Source of the DNA: Paucimonas sp.
GTDB taxonomy: Bacteria; Pseudomonadota; Gammaproteobacteria; Pseudomonadales; Pseudomonadaceae
Direction of reading: 5' to 3'
Assembly: GCA_031253995.1 (NCBI GenBank)
Contig: JAIRVG010000088.1
Location: 1 to 46,821, forward strand
DNA length: 46,821 nucleotides
A program made the translations under genes and the position numbers. The notes below the pieces were generated by a model, which was given only the letters and a program-made list of their open reading frames with translations, ran no database searches and was not told the DNA's origin. Shown piece after piece: positions 26,350 to 35,149 of this stretch. Each line of letters opens with the position of its first letter. Within the stretch, counting starts at the first letter, position 1.

Positions 26350-27351
26350 ATGGCCAGATCGTTCGTAACCCTGGATGACGTCGCCAAGGCGGCGGGCATG
26401 TCCCGTGCCCAGGTGTCCCGTGCGCTGCGTGGCGATCCCGGCGTACGGCCAGAAACCCGCGAGCGCATCGATGCCATTGCCGCGCACTTGAACTACCGGC
26501 CCAACCTGGCGGCGCGCAGCCTGGTGTCGTCACGTTCGTCCATTGTCGGACTGATCATCGGCGACCCCAACAACCCTTTCCATATCCAGCTGGCCCAGGC
26601 CGTGGACCGGCGCCTGCTGGCGGCCGGTTTCGACGCGGTGACTTCGCTGCGCTCGGTGGACGACAGCGCCGCCCTGCAGGAAGTCGAGCGCCTGCTCAGC
26701 CTGCGCGCCGCCGGCGTGATCCTCCTCGGACCGGCCCATCACCCCAAGGTGATCGGCGAGATCGCCGACAAGCTGCCGTGCGTGTTCATCGGCAGCAAGC
26801 GGGTGTCCCATCCCGAGGTCATCTCCATCGCCGTGGACGACGACAGTGGCGTCAGGCTGGCGATGGAGCACCTCTATGCCTTGGGGCATCGCCGTATCGC
26901 CCACCTGGCCGGTGGGCGCGAACCCTCCTCGAAAGAGCGTGCCAACGCCTACAACGCGTTCATGACCGAGGCCGGCCTGGAGCCGCTGGTGATCCGCGGC
27001 AAGCACACCGCCGCCTCGGGTCGCCAGGGCGTGGACATCCTGTTCGCCAGCGCGACACCGCCCACGGCGATTTTAGCCTCCAACGACTTCATCGCCCTGG
27101 GCGTGCTGGACCGGCTCAAGGGCCTGGGACTGAGCGTGCCCGAGGATGTCTCGGTGGTGGGCTTCGACGATATCCCCGATGCCGCCCATGCCTTGTTCTC
27201 CCTGACCACCCTGAAGCAGGACACCGAGGTCCAGGCCCAGGTCGCGGTGCAGGCCTTGCAGGCGATCCTCGCAGGCGATACCGCGGGAAAGCGCAGGATA
27301 GACATGCCGGTCAGCCTGGTAGTACGTGCCTCCACGGCGCCACCTAAATAA
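26350..27351 (+). CDS. LacI-family transcriptional regulator
   Basis: 333-residue repressor: HTH VTLDDVAKAAGMSRAQVSRAL (about 7-27), hinge helix LAARSLVSSRS, then a periplasmic-binding-like effector domain (about 60-330) with GLIIGDPNNPF and GFDDIPDAA. It is divergent from the TIM-barrel gene and directly upstream of gcd, whose promoter has two identical LacI-type palindromes. It is therefore the best candidate to bind those sites. Ligand unknown; the neighbours suggest a sugar or cyclitol derivative. Confidence 0.93.
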   Translation: MARSFVTLDDVAKAAGMSRAQVSRALRGDPGVRPETRERIDAIAAHLNYRPNLAARSLVSSRSSIVGLIIGDPNNPFHIQLAQAVDRRLLAAGFDAVTSLRSVDDSAALQEVERLLSLRAAGVILLGPAHHPKVIGEIADKLPCVFIGSKRVSHPEVISIAVDDDSGVRLAMEHLYALGHRRIAHLAGGREPSSKERANAYNAFMTEAGLEPLVIRGKHTAASGRQGVDILFASATPPTAILASNDFIALGVLDRLKGLGLSVPEDVSVVGFDDIPDAAHALFSLTTLKQDTEVQAQVAVQALQAILAGDTAGKRRIDMPVSLVVRASTAPPK

Positions 27352-27464
27352 CTCGATAATTGTTCTCATTATCGACTGCGGCAGATTGACTCAGGGTGTA
27401 ACAATTCATAACATTCCGCGCGGTTGCAAGGTGGCCCGGAGATGGCCGCTTTTTTTTGCCGCTT

Positions 27465-27482
27465 AATGAGAGCGCTCTCATT
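27465..27482. promoter_or_regulatory. LacI-type operator 1 upstream of gcd
   Basis: Perfect 18-bp palindrome aatgagagcgctctcatt with the central CpG of LacI-family operators. Confidence 0.8.
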
Positions 27483-27532
27483 TCTTTCGTTCCGCTCTGG
27501 AACAGGGAACTGGTGGATCATGGCCAGTAAAA

Positions 27533-27548
27533 ATGAGAGCGCTCTCAT
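27533..27548. promoter_or_regulatory. LacI-type operator 2 upstream of gcd
   Basis: Second exact copy of the 16-bp core atgagagcgctctcat, 67 bp centre to centre from operator 1. The pair could support DNA looping or steric block of the gcd promoter. Confidence 0.8.
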
Positions 27549-27683
27549 AACGCTGCGGCGTGCTTGGCCAAGGACGGGCTGGCTGCCTTCACGGCAGAGG
27601 CTGCCTGGGGAGGTCCCGCTGCGGGGGCAGTGGGGCATCGATCTGAATGAATGGCTGAGGCCGCAAGTACTGTAGGAAGGAAT

Positions 27684-30092
27684 ATGAAGTTGAGAACCAT
27701 CGTGCCGATCGTCATCGGCGCGATTCTGACCGTGCTCGGCGCTGGCCTGGCACTGGGCGGCGGCAAGCTGATCGCCCTGGGGGGGAGCGGGTACTACCTG
27801 CTGGCAGGCGTGCTGATGATCGCCAGTGGTATCGGCCTGGTGCGACGCAAGGTCGTCGCGACCTGGATCGGTCTTGCCTTGTTGCTGCTGACGCTGGCCT
27901 GGTCGCTCTGGGAAGTCGGCCTGGACTTCTGGCAACTGGTGCCGCGCCTGCTGACCTTCATCGTCATTGCCCTGGTGCTGACCTTGCTGGTGCCGTTGCT
28001 TGCGGGCAACCGCCGCTTCCTCGGTGTCGGCCCACGTGCGGGCATCAGCCTGGCACTGATCGCCAGCCTGGCCGGCTTTGGCGTCGGCATGTTCCGTCCG
28101 CACCCGACCGTGGTAGCGCAGAAGGGCAGCACTTCGCCCGTGATCGCCCCGGATGCCGGCGAAGCGGACGGCCAGGACTGGACCGCCTATGGGCGTGGCA
28201 CCCACGGCGAGCGTTTCGCCCAGTTCGACCAGATCAACAAGAGCAACGTCAAGGACCTGCAGGTCGCCTGGACCTTCCGTACCGGCGACATGGCGATCAA
28301 TGGTGCCGAGTACCAGGGTACGCCGCTGAAGGTCGATGACACGGTGTACCTGTGCACGCCCCTGAACAAGGTCTTCGCGCTCGATCCTGTCACCGGCGCG
28401 CAGAAGTGGAAGTACGATCCGCAGATCAAGGAAACCCCGTCCAACAAGGCGTGGAAGCGCTGCCGTGGCGTGGGCTACTACGATGCCGACAAGGCCCCGC
28501 AAGACGCCTCGTCACCGGTCGAGACCGTTGCCGTCGCAGGTGCGACGCAGCCTGCCGAATGCCGTCGGCGCATCATCACCACCACCGTCGATGCGCGCCT
28601 GATCGCCCTGGACGCCGCTACCGGCAAGCCCTGTGACGACTTCGGCGTGCATGGCGAAGTGGATCTGCTCAAGGGCATCGGCCCGAACACCGACGGCTCC
28701 TACTACCTGACTTCTGCCCCGCTGGTGGCGGGCAACGTGGTCATCGTCGGCGGCAAGATCAACGACAACCTGAAGACCGGCGAACCCTCGGGCGTGACCC
28801 GCGGCTTCGACGTGCGCTCCGGGCAATTGCTGTGGGCCTGGGACGCGCTGAATCCGAAGCGCGGCGTACCGCTGCCGGAAGGCGAGGACTATCCGAGCGA
28901 TTCGCCGAACTTCTGGGGCACCGCTTCCTATGATCCGGTACTGGGCCTGGCCTATATCCCCACCGGCAACCAGACCCCGGACTTCTGGAACGGCGACCGC
29001 AATCCCGGCTCCGACGAGTACAACGACTCCATCGTCGCCATCGACGTGAACACCGGCGTGGACAAGTGGCACTTCCGCACTGCCAACAACGACATGTTCG
29101 ACTACGACGTGTCTGCCCAGCCGATCCTCTACGACCTGCCGAACAAGCAGGGTGGCAAGACCCCGGTGGTCATCGCCCTGACCAAGCGCGGTCAGATCTT
29201 CGTCCTCGACCGCCGCGATGGCACCCCGGTATTCCCGGTGGAGCAGCGCCAGGTGCCCACCGATGGCGTTCCGGGCATGCGCATCTCGCCGACCCAGCCG
29301 TACTCGCAGCTCTCGGTCGGTACCGAGCGCTTCAAGGAGTCGGACATGTGGGGCGGTACCGTGTTCGACCAGCTGATGTGCCGGATCGACTTCAAGTCCC
29401 TGCGCTGGGAAGGCGAGTTCACCCCACTGGTGGAAGGTCAGGCGAGCCTGATCTATCCGGGCTACTACGGTGGCTTCAACTGGGGCGGTGGTGCACTGGA
29501 CGCCTCTACGGGGACCCTGATCGTCAACGACATCCGCATGGCCCAGTGGGGGCGCTTCATCAAGCGCGAGGACGCCCGCCGCACCGGCCTCAAGCCAAGC
29601 ACCGAGGGTGAGTACTCCGAACAGCTGGGCACCCCGTGGGGCGTCGAGCGTTCGATGTTCGTCTCGCCACTGGGCGTGCCTTGCTTCAAGCCGCCGTTCG
29701 GCACCATGACCGCCATCGACCTGAACAACGGCAAGACCAAGTGGCAGGTACCGATGGGCAGCATCGAGGACGCGCCGGTCCACGGTATCGTGCCGGGCGT
29801 GCATATCCCGCTGGGCATGCCGACCATGGGTGGTCCGCTGGTGACCGGGGGCGGCCTGACCTTCTTCCATGGCACCCTGGACTACTACATCCGTGCCCTC
29901 GACAACGACACGGGCGAGGAAGTCTGGCGCGGCCGCCTGCCGGTTGGCGGGCAGGGCGCACCGATGTCCTATGTCGGTCACGATGGCAAGCAGTACATCG
30001 TGGTGACCGTGGGCGGCGCGACCCGCACCGGCACCAATGACAACCGCGGCGACTACGTGATCGCCTACGCGCTGCCAGGCGCGGCGAAGTAA
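27684..30092 (+). CDS. gcd: Membrane-bound PQQ-dependent glucose dehydrogenase
   Basis: Oxidises periplasmic glucose to gluconolactone, passing electrons to ubiquinone. The 802-residue protein (usual length about 800) has five N-terminal membrane helices (about 1-140) and a periplasmic eight-bladed PQQ propeller with W-motifs (GTPLKVDDTVYLCTPLNKVFALD, KTKWQVPMG, TGEEVWRGRLPVGG). The ATG at 27684 is chosen for its aggaagg ribosome site. Two LacI operators precede it, and a PqqU-like receptor follows by 100 bp. The broader family includes quinate/shikimate dehydrogenases, but the length and motifs favour glucose. Confidence 0.93.
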   Translation: MKLRTIVPIVIGAILTVLGAGLALGGGKLIALGGSGYYLLAGVLMIASGIGLVRRKVVATWIGLALLLLTLAWSLWEVGLDFWQLVPRLLTFIVIALVLTLLVPLLAGNRRFLGVGPRAGISLALIASLAGFGVGMFRPHPTVVAQKGSTSPVIAPDAGEADGQDWTAYGRGTHGERFAQFDQINKSNVKDLQVAWTFRTGDMAINGAEYQGTPLKVDDTVYLCTPLNKVFALDPVTGAQKWKYDPQIKETPSNKAWKRCRGVGYYDADKAPQDASSPVETVAVAGATQPAECRRRIITTTVDARLIALDAATGKPCDDFGVHGEVDLLKGIGPNTDGSYYLTSAPLVAGNVVIVGGKINDNLKTGEPSGVTRGFDVRSGQLLWAWDALNPKRGVPLPEGEDYPSDSPNFWGTASYDPVLGLAYIPTGNQTPDFWNGDRNPGSDEYNDSIVAIDVNTGVDKWHFRTANNDMFDYDVSAQPILYDLPNKQGGKTPVVIALTKRGQIFVLDRRDGTPVFPVEQRQVPTDGVPGMRISPTQPYSQLSVGTERFKESDMWGGTVFDQLMCRIDFKSLRWEGEFTPLVEGQASLIYPGYYGGFNWGGGALDASTGTLIVNDIRMAQWGRFIKREDARRTGLKPSTEGEYSEQLGTPWGVERSMFVSPLGVPCFKPPFGTMTAIDLNNGKTKWQVPMGSIEDAPVHGIVPGVHIPLGMPTMGGPLVTGGGLTFFHGTLDYYIRALDNDTGEEVWRGRLPVGGQGAPMSYVGHDGKQYIVVTVGGATRTGTNDNRGDYVIAYALPGAAK

Positions 30093-30143
30093 CTGGCGTT
30101 CCCGGCGGCGGTTCGGTGTATCCGGGCCGTTGCCGTGTCTTAC

Positions 30144-30163
30144 GGCCGCCGCTACAGGCGGCC
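30144..30163 (+). other. Hairpin between gcd and pqqU
   Basis: ggccgcc-gctaca-ggcggcc (30144-30163) without a T-run: possible intercistronic processing or stabilising element. Confidence 0.5.
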
Positions 30164-30192
30164 GCTTCATTCCTGTGACAGCAGATTTTCCC

Positions 30193-32292
30193 ATGCCTGA
30201 TCAAACCAAGGGGTGCGGCCTTCGCGTCCCTCTATCCCTGTTGTGCGCCGTGGCCAGTGCCACGGCGGTCGCCCAGGACCACCGTGTCACCCTCGACCCG
30301 GTCGCCGTGACCGGCACCTATGTGCCATCCTCGACCTTCGATGTCCCGGCGTCCCTGGATATCGTCACCCGTGAGCAGCTCAAGGATGGCCAGGCCGGGG
30401 TCAACCTTTCCGAAGCCCTGTCCCGGGTGCCTGGCGTGGTGGTGCAGAACCGCCAGAACTACGCCCAGGACCTGCCGGTTTCGACCCGTGGCTACGGCGC
30501 CCGCGCGGCCTTCGGCATCCGTGGCATCAAGGTGCTCAGCGACGGCATCCCCGCCAGCACTCCGGATGGCCAGGGCCAGGCGGCCTCGCTCAACCTCGAC
30601 GTGGCCGAGCGCATCGAGGTGCTGCGGGGCCCGGCCTCGGCGATCTATGGCAGCAACGCCGGCGGCGTGATCCAGATGTTCAGCAAGGACGGCAGCGGCC
30701 CGGCGACGATCGGCGCCAGTACCCTGCTGGGCAGCGACGGTTTCCTCAAGAACCACCTGTACAGCCAGGGCGGCAACGACACGGCGGGCTTCGTCCTCGA
30801 TGCCTCGCGCATGGACACCGATGGCTACCGTGACCACAGTTCGGCACGCCGCGACCAGACCTTCGCCAAGGTCCATGTGCGCCCTGATGACGACAGCCGC
30901 CTGGCGCTGATCTTCAATACCCTGGAACAGAACGCTACCCAGGATCCGCTCGGCCAGACCTGGAGTGGCTACCGGCACGACCGCCGCTCCGTGATCCCGC
31001 AGGCCGAGGCGTATGACACGCGCAAGAGCATCCATCACCAGCAAGTGGGCATGAACTACGAGCGCGACTTCGGCGAGGCCACCCTGCAGTTCAACCTGTA
31101 TGCCGGTCAGCGCAGCGTTATCCAGTACCTGTCGATTCCAAAAGGCACGCCGGCCAACGAGCGGGGCGGTGGCGTGGTGGATTTCGACCGCGAGTTCCAT
31201 GGCGGCACCCTGCGCTGGATCCAGCCGGTCACTGCCGTGCCGGGCGCGCTGACCGTGACTGTCGGCGCCGACTACGACCAGAGTCGCGACGATCGCCGCG
31301 GCTACCAGAACCATGTCGGCAACGTGCTTGGCGTGAAAGGCGAACTGCGCCGCGACGAGATCGATACCGCCACCAGCCTCGATCCGTATATCCAGGCCCA
31401 CTGGGAACTGGGCCGCTGGACCCTCGACGCCGGCCTGCGTCGCAGCAGCATGGAGATGGAGGTGGATGACCACTATCCGGGCAACGGCGACTCCAGCGGT
31501 TCGAAGAAGTACCAGCGGACCACGCCGACCTTCTCGCTGATGTACGCCTTCACCCCTGACCTGCACGGCTATCTCAGCGCCGGCAAGGCTTTCGAAACCC
31601 CGACCCAGGCGGAAATGGCCTATGCGCCAGGCGGCAGCGAGGCCTTCAACTTTGGCCTGAAACCGGCCACCAGCACCCAGTACGAGATCGGCCTCAAGGC
31701 ACGTCTGAACGAGCAGAGCCGATTGAATGTCGCGCTCTTCGAGATCCACACCGAGGATGAGATCGTCGTTGCCGGATCCAATTCCGGCCGCACCAGCTAC
31801 TACAACGCCGGCAAGACCCTGCGTCGGGGTCTGGAAGTGGGCCTGCAGAACCAGCTCGCCGAAGCCTGGGAACTGAACCTGGCCTACACCCACCTCGACG
31901 CGACCTACCGTGACGACATCACGGCTGGCAGCAATCGTGTCGACAAGGGCAATCGTCTGCCCGGCGTGCCCGGGGACAGTCTGTTCGGCGAGCTGGTGTG
32001 GACGCCGCTGGAGGGTCTGAGCACGGCCGTCGAAGGCCAGTATCGCAGTCAGGTATACGTCGAGGACAGTAACCAGCAGAAGGCCGCACCGGCCTACAGC
32101 GTGTTCAACTGGCGGGCGCGGATGGAGCAGCGGCTCGACCGCTTCACCGTCTACGAGATGGTCCGCGTGGACAACCTGCTGGACCGCCGGTACGTGGGCT
32201 CGGTGATCGTCGGCGATGGCAATTATCGCTACTACGAAGCGGCGCCGGGACGCTCCTGGTATGCGGGGGTGGGTGTGGAGTATCGCTTCTGA
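30193..32292 (+). CDS. pqqU: TonB-dependent receptor, PqqU (YncD)-like, candidate PQQ importer
   Basis: Outer-membrane ligand-gated transporter of 699 residues: signal peptide (about 1-29, cleavage near AVA-QD), plug domain (VAVTGTYVP as TonB box region; NLSEALSRVPGVVVQNRQNY, RGPASAIYGSNAGGVIQMF), and a 22-strand barrel ending in Phe (GVGVEYRF). Several blocks match E. coli YncD/PqqU from memory: VQNRQNYAQDL, DGIPA.. PDGQGQ, GYRDHS, NAGKT.R.G, YVGSVIV...RYYE.. PGR. PqqU takes up pyrroloquinoline quinone, the cofactor of Gcd, and this gene sits directly behind gcd. ATG 30193 is chosen for the signal peptide; the Shine-Dalgarno is weak. Confidence 0.87.
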   Translation: MPDQTKGCGLRVPLSLLCAVASATAVAQDHRVTLDPVAVTGTYVPSSTFDVPASLDIVTREQLKDGQAGVNLSEALSRVPGVVVQNRQNYAQDLPVSTRGYGARAAFGIRGIKVLSDGIPASTPDGQGQAASLNLDVAERIEVLRGPASAIYGSNAGGVIQMFSKDGSGPATIGASTLLGSDGFLKNHLYSQGGNDTAGFVLDASRMDTDGYRDHSSARRDQTFAKVHVRPDDDSRLALIFNTLEQNATQDPLGQTWSGYRHDRRSVIPQAEAYDTRKSIHHQQVGMNYERDFGEATLQFNLYAGQRSVIQYLSIPKGTPANERGGGVVDFDREFHGGTLRWIQPVTAVPGALTVTVGADYDQSRDDRRGYQNHVGNVLGVKGELRRDEIDTATSLDPYIQAHWELGRWTLDAGLRRSSMEMEVDDHYPGNGDSSGSKKYQRTTPTFSLMYAFTPDLHGYLSAGKAFETPTQAEMAYAPGGSEAFNFGLKPATSTQYEIGLKARLNEQSRLNVALFEIHTEDEIVVAGSNSGRTSYYNAGKTLRRGLEVGLQNQLAEAWELNLAYTHLDATYRDDITAGSNRVDKGNRLPGVPGDSLFGELVWTPLEGLSTAVEGQYRSQVYVEDSNQQKAAPAYSVFNWRARMEQRLDRFTVYEMVRVDNLLDRRYVGSVIVGDGNYRYYEAAPGRSWYAGVGVEYRF

Positions 32293-32328
32293 CCTGCGAC
32301 ACTGACTCTGCCACCTCGGCGATCCCCG

Positions 32329-33228
32329 TCAGGCCGCCTCGTTGTTGATTCGACGAGCATGGCCCGCGCCGACCAGCGCAGAACCCACGCAAGCCCCGGC
32401 GATCGCCACGATCCCTGCACATTGGGTCGCACTCAGGCGTTCCCCCAGCACCAGCCAGCCGGCGATTGCCGCAACGGCAGGCGAAGCGCTCAGCAGCACC
32501 CCGAACAGGCTCGCCGGCAAGCGCCGCATGGCGAAGATATCCAGCAGGAAGGGAAAGGTGCTGGAGAGCAGGGCGACGCTCAGGCCGACGATCATCACCT
32601 GTGGCTCCAGCAGCAGCGGTCCCGCCTGGGCTGCCCCCAGGGGCACCGCCAGCGCGGCGGCGATCAACATGCCGGCGGAAACCGCCTGCCGGCCATGGAT
32701 CGCCACCCGGGAGCCCAGTACCACGTACAACCCCCAGGCCAGGGCAGCAGCCAGGGCGAACGCGATCCCCCGCGGATCCAGCTCGCCCTGGCCCGAATCC
32801 CACGGCAACAGCACCAGGCCACCAGCGGACAGCGCGATCCACAGCAGGTCGATCCTGCGCCTGGACGACCACAACGCCGCACCCAGCGGCCCGATGACCT
32901 CGATGGACACCGCGATGCCTACCGGAATGTAGAGGAAGGCGCGGTAGATCAGCAGGTTCATCAGCCCCATCATCACCCCGTAACCGAGCAGTTCGCCGAG
33001 CTTTACCTCACCCCAGATCGACCGCGGCCGGATGAAGACGAACAGGACGAGCGCCGCGATCCCCAGGCGCAGCGCGGCCACGCCCTCGGGGCCGACCAGG
33101 GGAAAGATGGTCTTGCCCACGGCGGCGCCGATCTGCACGGAAACGAGTCCGAGCATCGCCGCGAAGACGGGGATGTAATGGGCGGGGGAATTCTGCTTCA
33201 CGGCGATATCCACAGGGCGTTGTTGCAA
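32329..33228 (-). CDS. EamA/DMT family exporter, RhtA-like
   Basis: Inner-membrane exporter with ten predicted helices in two EamA repeats (about 15-145 and 155-290). SVQIGAAVGKTIFPLVGPEGVAALRLG and IPVGIAVSIEVIGPLGAALWSSRRRID resemble the E. coli threonine/homoserine exporter RhtA by memory. The start is uncertain: TTG at 33228 lacks a Shine-Dalgarno, and GTG at 33201, with ggat upstream, is a good alternative. Convergent with pqqU. Substrate likely amino acids or small metabolites, unproven. Confidence 0.85.
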   Translation of the reverse strand: MQQRPVDIAVKQNSPAHYIPVFAAMLGLVSVQIGAAVGKTIFPLVGPEGVAALRLGIAALVLFVFIRPRSIWGEVKLGELLGYGVMMGLMNLLIYRAFLYIPVGIAVSIEVIGPLGAALWSSRRRIDLLWIALSAGGLVLLPWDSGQGELDPRGIAFALAAALAWGLYVVLGSRVAIHGRQAVSAGMLIAAALAVPLGAAQAGPLLLEPQVMIVGLSVALLSSTFPFLLDIFAMRRLPASLFGVLLSASPAVAAIAGWLVLGERLSATQCAGIVAIAGACVGSALVGAGHARRINNEAA

Positions 33229-33414
33229 GAACGATAGGGCGAAGTGCTGAACGTCGACGCGCCCTTCGAGTGAATTGCTCTATCTGGATCGGTGAAATGA
33301 ACGAAACCACCGGACGTGGGCTGGACGCTTTCGACCAGGCCATCCTGCGGGATCGTGCTGGAGAGGGTCAAGGTCGGGTTGAGCCTGCCACTCCAGCGAG
33401 AAGGCGCTCAAGAA

Positions 33415-33861
33415 TCAGGCCTGCGGCAGCCGCGCCTTGCCCAGCGCCTGGTTCACCATCAGCCAGCCCTGAACCGCCGATTCACCGGCCTCGTCGAATG
33501 CCCGTTCCAGCAACCTGACCTGCTCCTTGCGCAGCATCTGCTCCAGCTTCGCGCCTTCCGCCGTCAGCTCCAGCAGCCGTTTGCGCTTGTCGTCCTCGGC
33601 CGCGACGCTGTTCACCAGGTGCATCTCCATCAACTGGCGCAACGGCGTGTTCAAAGCCTGCTTGCTCACCCCGAGCACGGCCAGCAGTTCCTTGACGCTG
33701 AGGTTCGGGTAGCGGGCAATGAAGAACACGATGCGCTGGTGCACCCGGTTCAGGCCTCGACGCTCCAGCATCTCGTCGGCCTTGCTGGTGAAGGCCTGGT
33801 AACCGAAGAAAAACGCTTCCATGGCCAGTTGCTGGGAAGGGGTTTTTTTAAGGTCAATCAT
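33415..33861 (-). CDS. MarR-family transcriptional regulator
   Basis: 148-residue winged-helix dimer: VHQRIVFFIARYPNLSVKELLAVLGVSKQALNTPLRQLMEMHLV carries the HTH (about 40-85), followed by the wing with DDKRKRLLELTAEG. The start codon at 33861 lies inside one of two identical-form palindromes, which suggests autorepression. Divergent from an aminotransferase gene 82 bp away, which is its likely target. 33229-33414 behind it is non-coding, with nothing recognisable. Confidence 0.9.
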   Translation of the reverse strand: MIDLKKTPSQQLAMEAFFFGYQAFTSKADEMLERRGLNRVHQRIVFFIARYPNLSVKELLAVLGVSKQALNTPLRQLMEMHLVNSVAAEDDKRKRLLELTAEGAKLEQMLRKEQVRLLERAFDEAGESAVQGWLMVNQALGKARLPQA

Positions 33862-33909
33862 GTTGACTTATCCTGAAGGGCTGACGTAATTTCGGTCAAC
33901 CAGTTTGAC
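33853..33909. promoter_or_regulatory. Two gtcaa-N5-ttgac operators between MarR and aminotransferase
   Basis: gtcaa-tcatg-ttgac (33853-33867) overlaps the marR start codon and gtcaa-ccagt-ttgac (33895-33909) lies before the aminotransferase. Centres are 42 bp apart, four helical turns, so both dimers would bind the same DNA face. Confidence 0.7.
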
Positions 33910-33943
33910 TCATTTCGCTCCCGTCCTGCCATCGGTGATTCCC

Positions 33944-35101
33944 ATGCCCTTTTCCGAACGTGCTTCGCGTCTCAAAGGTTCCCTGATCCGAGAAATCCTC
34001 GCTGCGGCCCAGCGCCCGGAAGTCATGTCGTTCGCCGGCGGGCTGCCGGCCGAAGCCATGCTGCCGGCGGTGGACTGGACGGCCATGCCGGTGTCGATGG
34101 GGCAGTACGGCATGAGCGAAGGCGAGCCGGCATTGCGCGAGGTGCTGGCCGCCGAGGCGCGGGCGCTGGGTATTCCCTGCGAGGCCAGCCAGGTGCTGGT
34201 GCTCAGCGGCTCGCAGCAGGCGCTGGACCTGGCGGCCAAGCTGTACATCGACAAGGGCACCCAGGTGATGCTGGAGGCGCCGACCTACCTGGCGGCGCTG
34301 CAGGTGTTCCAGTTCTTCGGCGCCGATTGCATCGTCGCTCCGCTGGAGGCGGACGGTCCGGATCTCGACGCCTTGCGCAGCCAGTTGCAGGCCCATCGCC
34401 CGGCGTTCATCTACCTGATCCCGACCTTCCAGAATCCCTCCGGCGTGTGCTACAGCGAAGCCAAGCGTGATGCCGTGGCCGCGTTGCTCGACGAGTTCGG
34501 CGTTACCCTGATCGAGGATGAGCCTTATCGCGAGCTGGCGTTCGACGGCGGCGGCGCCCGGCCCCTGGTCAGCCGCTTGCAGCGGAGCAGCTGGATCTAC
34601 ACGGGCACCGTGTCCAAGACCCTGCTGCCGGGCTTGCGTGTCGGCTACCTGATCGCCAGCCCAGACCTGTTCCAGCCCCTGCTGCGTCTCAAGCAGGCGG
34701 CCGACCTGCACACCAACCGCGTGGGTCAGTGGCAGGCGTTGCAGTGGCTCGGGAGCGATCGGCTCAAGCAGCACCTGGAGGAACTGCGCAGCTACTACCG
34801 CGTTCGCCGCGATGCGTTTCAGGTTGCCCTGCAAACCCACTTCTCGGAGCTGGCCGACTGGCACGTGCCGCAGGGCGGGCTGTTCTTCTGGCTGACCCTG
34901 AAGCAGCCGCTGGACACCCGCACCTTGCTCGATGCTGCGCTGGCGGTGGATGTGGCCTTCATGCCGGGAGAACCGTTCTTCCCCGAGCCCGATGCGCACA
35001 AGGGGCACCTGCGCCTTAACTTCAGCCACGTCGATCCGGCATTGCTGGACGAAGGGCTGCGGCGTCTGGCGGAGGTAGTACGCAGGGCGCAGTCGCTGTG
35101 A
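33944..35101 (+). CDS. PLP-dependent aminotransferase, MocR/2-aminoadipate (class I/II) type
   Basis: 385-residue fold-type I aminotransferase. SFAGGLPA, QYGMSEGEPALREVLA, SGSQQALDLAAKLYIDKG, IPTFQNPSG, the cofactor-binding EDEPYRELAF and the Schiff-base Lys in GTVSKTLLPGLRVGY are visible, with the carboxylate-binding Arg in HLRLNFSH. This pattern is that of LysN/ARO8-like 2-aminoadipate or valine-pyruvate-type transaminases. ATG 33944 (MPFSERASRLKGSLIREI) is chosen over the upstream TTG 33905, which falls in the operator. Divergent from and probably controlled by the MarR gene. Confidence 0.9.
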   Translation: MPFSERASRLKGSLIREILAAAQRPEVMSFAGGLPAEAMLPAVDWTAMPVSMGQYGMSEGEPALREVLAAEARALGIPCEASQVLVLSGSQQALDLAAKLYIDKGTQVMLEAPTYLAALQVFQFFGADCIVAPLEADGPDLDALRSQLQAHRPAFIYLIPTFQNPSGVCYSEAKRDAVAALLDEFGVTLIEDEPYRELAFDGGGARPLVSRLQRSSWIYTGTVSKTLLPGLRVGYLIASPDLFQPLLRLKQAADLHTNRVGQWQALQWLGSDRLKQHLEELRSYYRVRRDAFQVALQTHFSELADWHVPQGGLFFWLTLKQPLDTRTLLDAALAVDVAFMPGEPFFPEPDAHKGHLRLNFSHVDPALLDEGLRRLAEVVRRAQSL

Positions 35102-35149
35102 CGGGATTCTCGAAACAAGATTAAATTTTTTTGTACACGAATTTGCCGT

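Larger units (their letters stand above)
27352..27683 (+). other. gcd upstream region (332 bp)
   Basis: No gene. It contains a weak hairpin after the LacI gene (cgataat / attatcg, 27354-27374), a T8 tract at 27450-27457, two 16-18 bp palindromic operators and the gcd ribosome binding site (taggaagg, ending 27680). Confidence 0.7.

Noticed and set aside
8217..27351. Genomic island inserted at tRNA-Arg (CCU)
   Set aside because: The tRNA borders the accessory region, but I see no integrase, no second copy of the tRNA 3' end as an attachment repeat and no obvious composition change.
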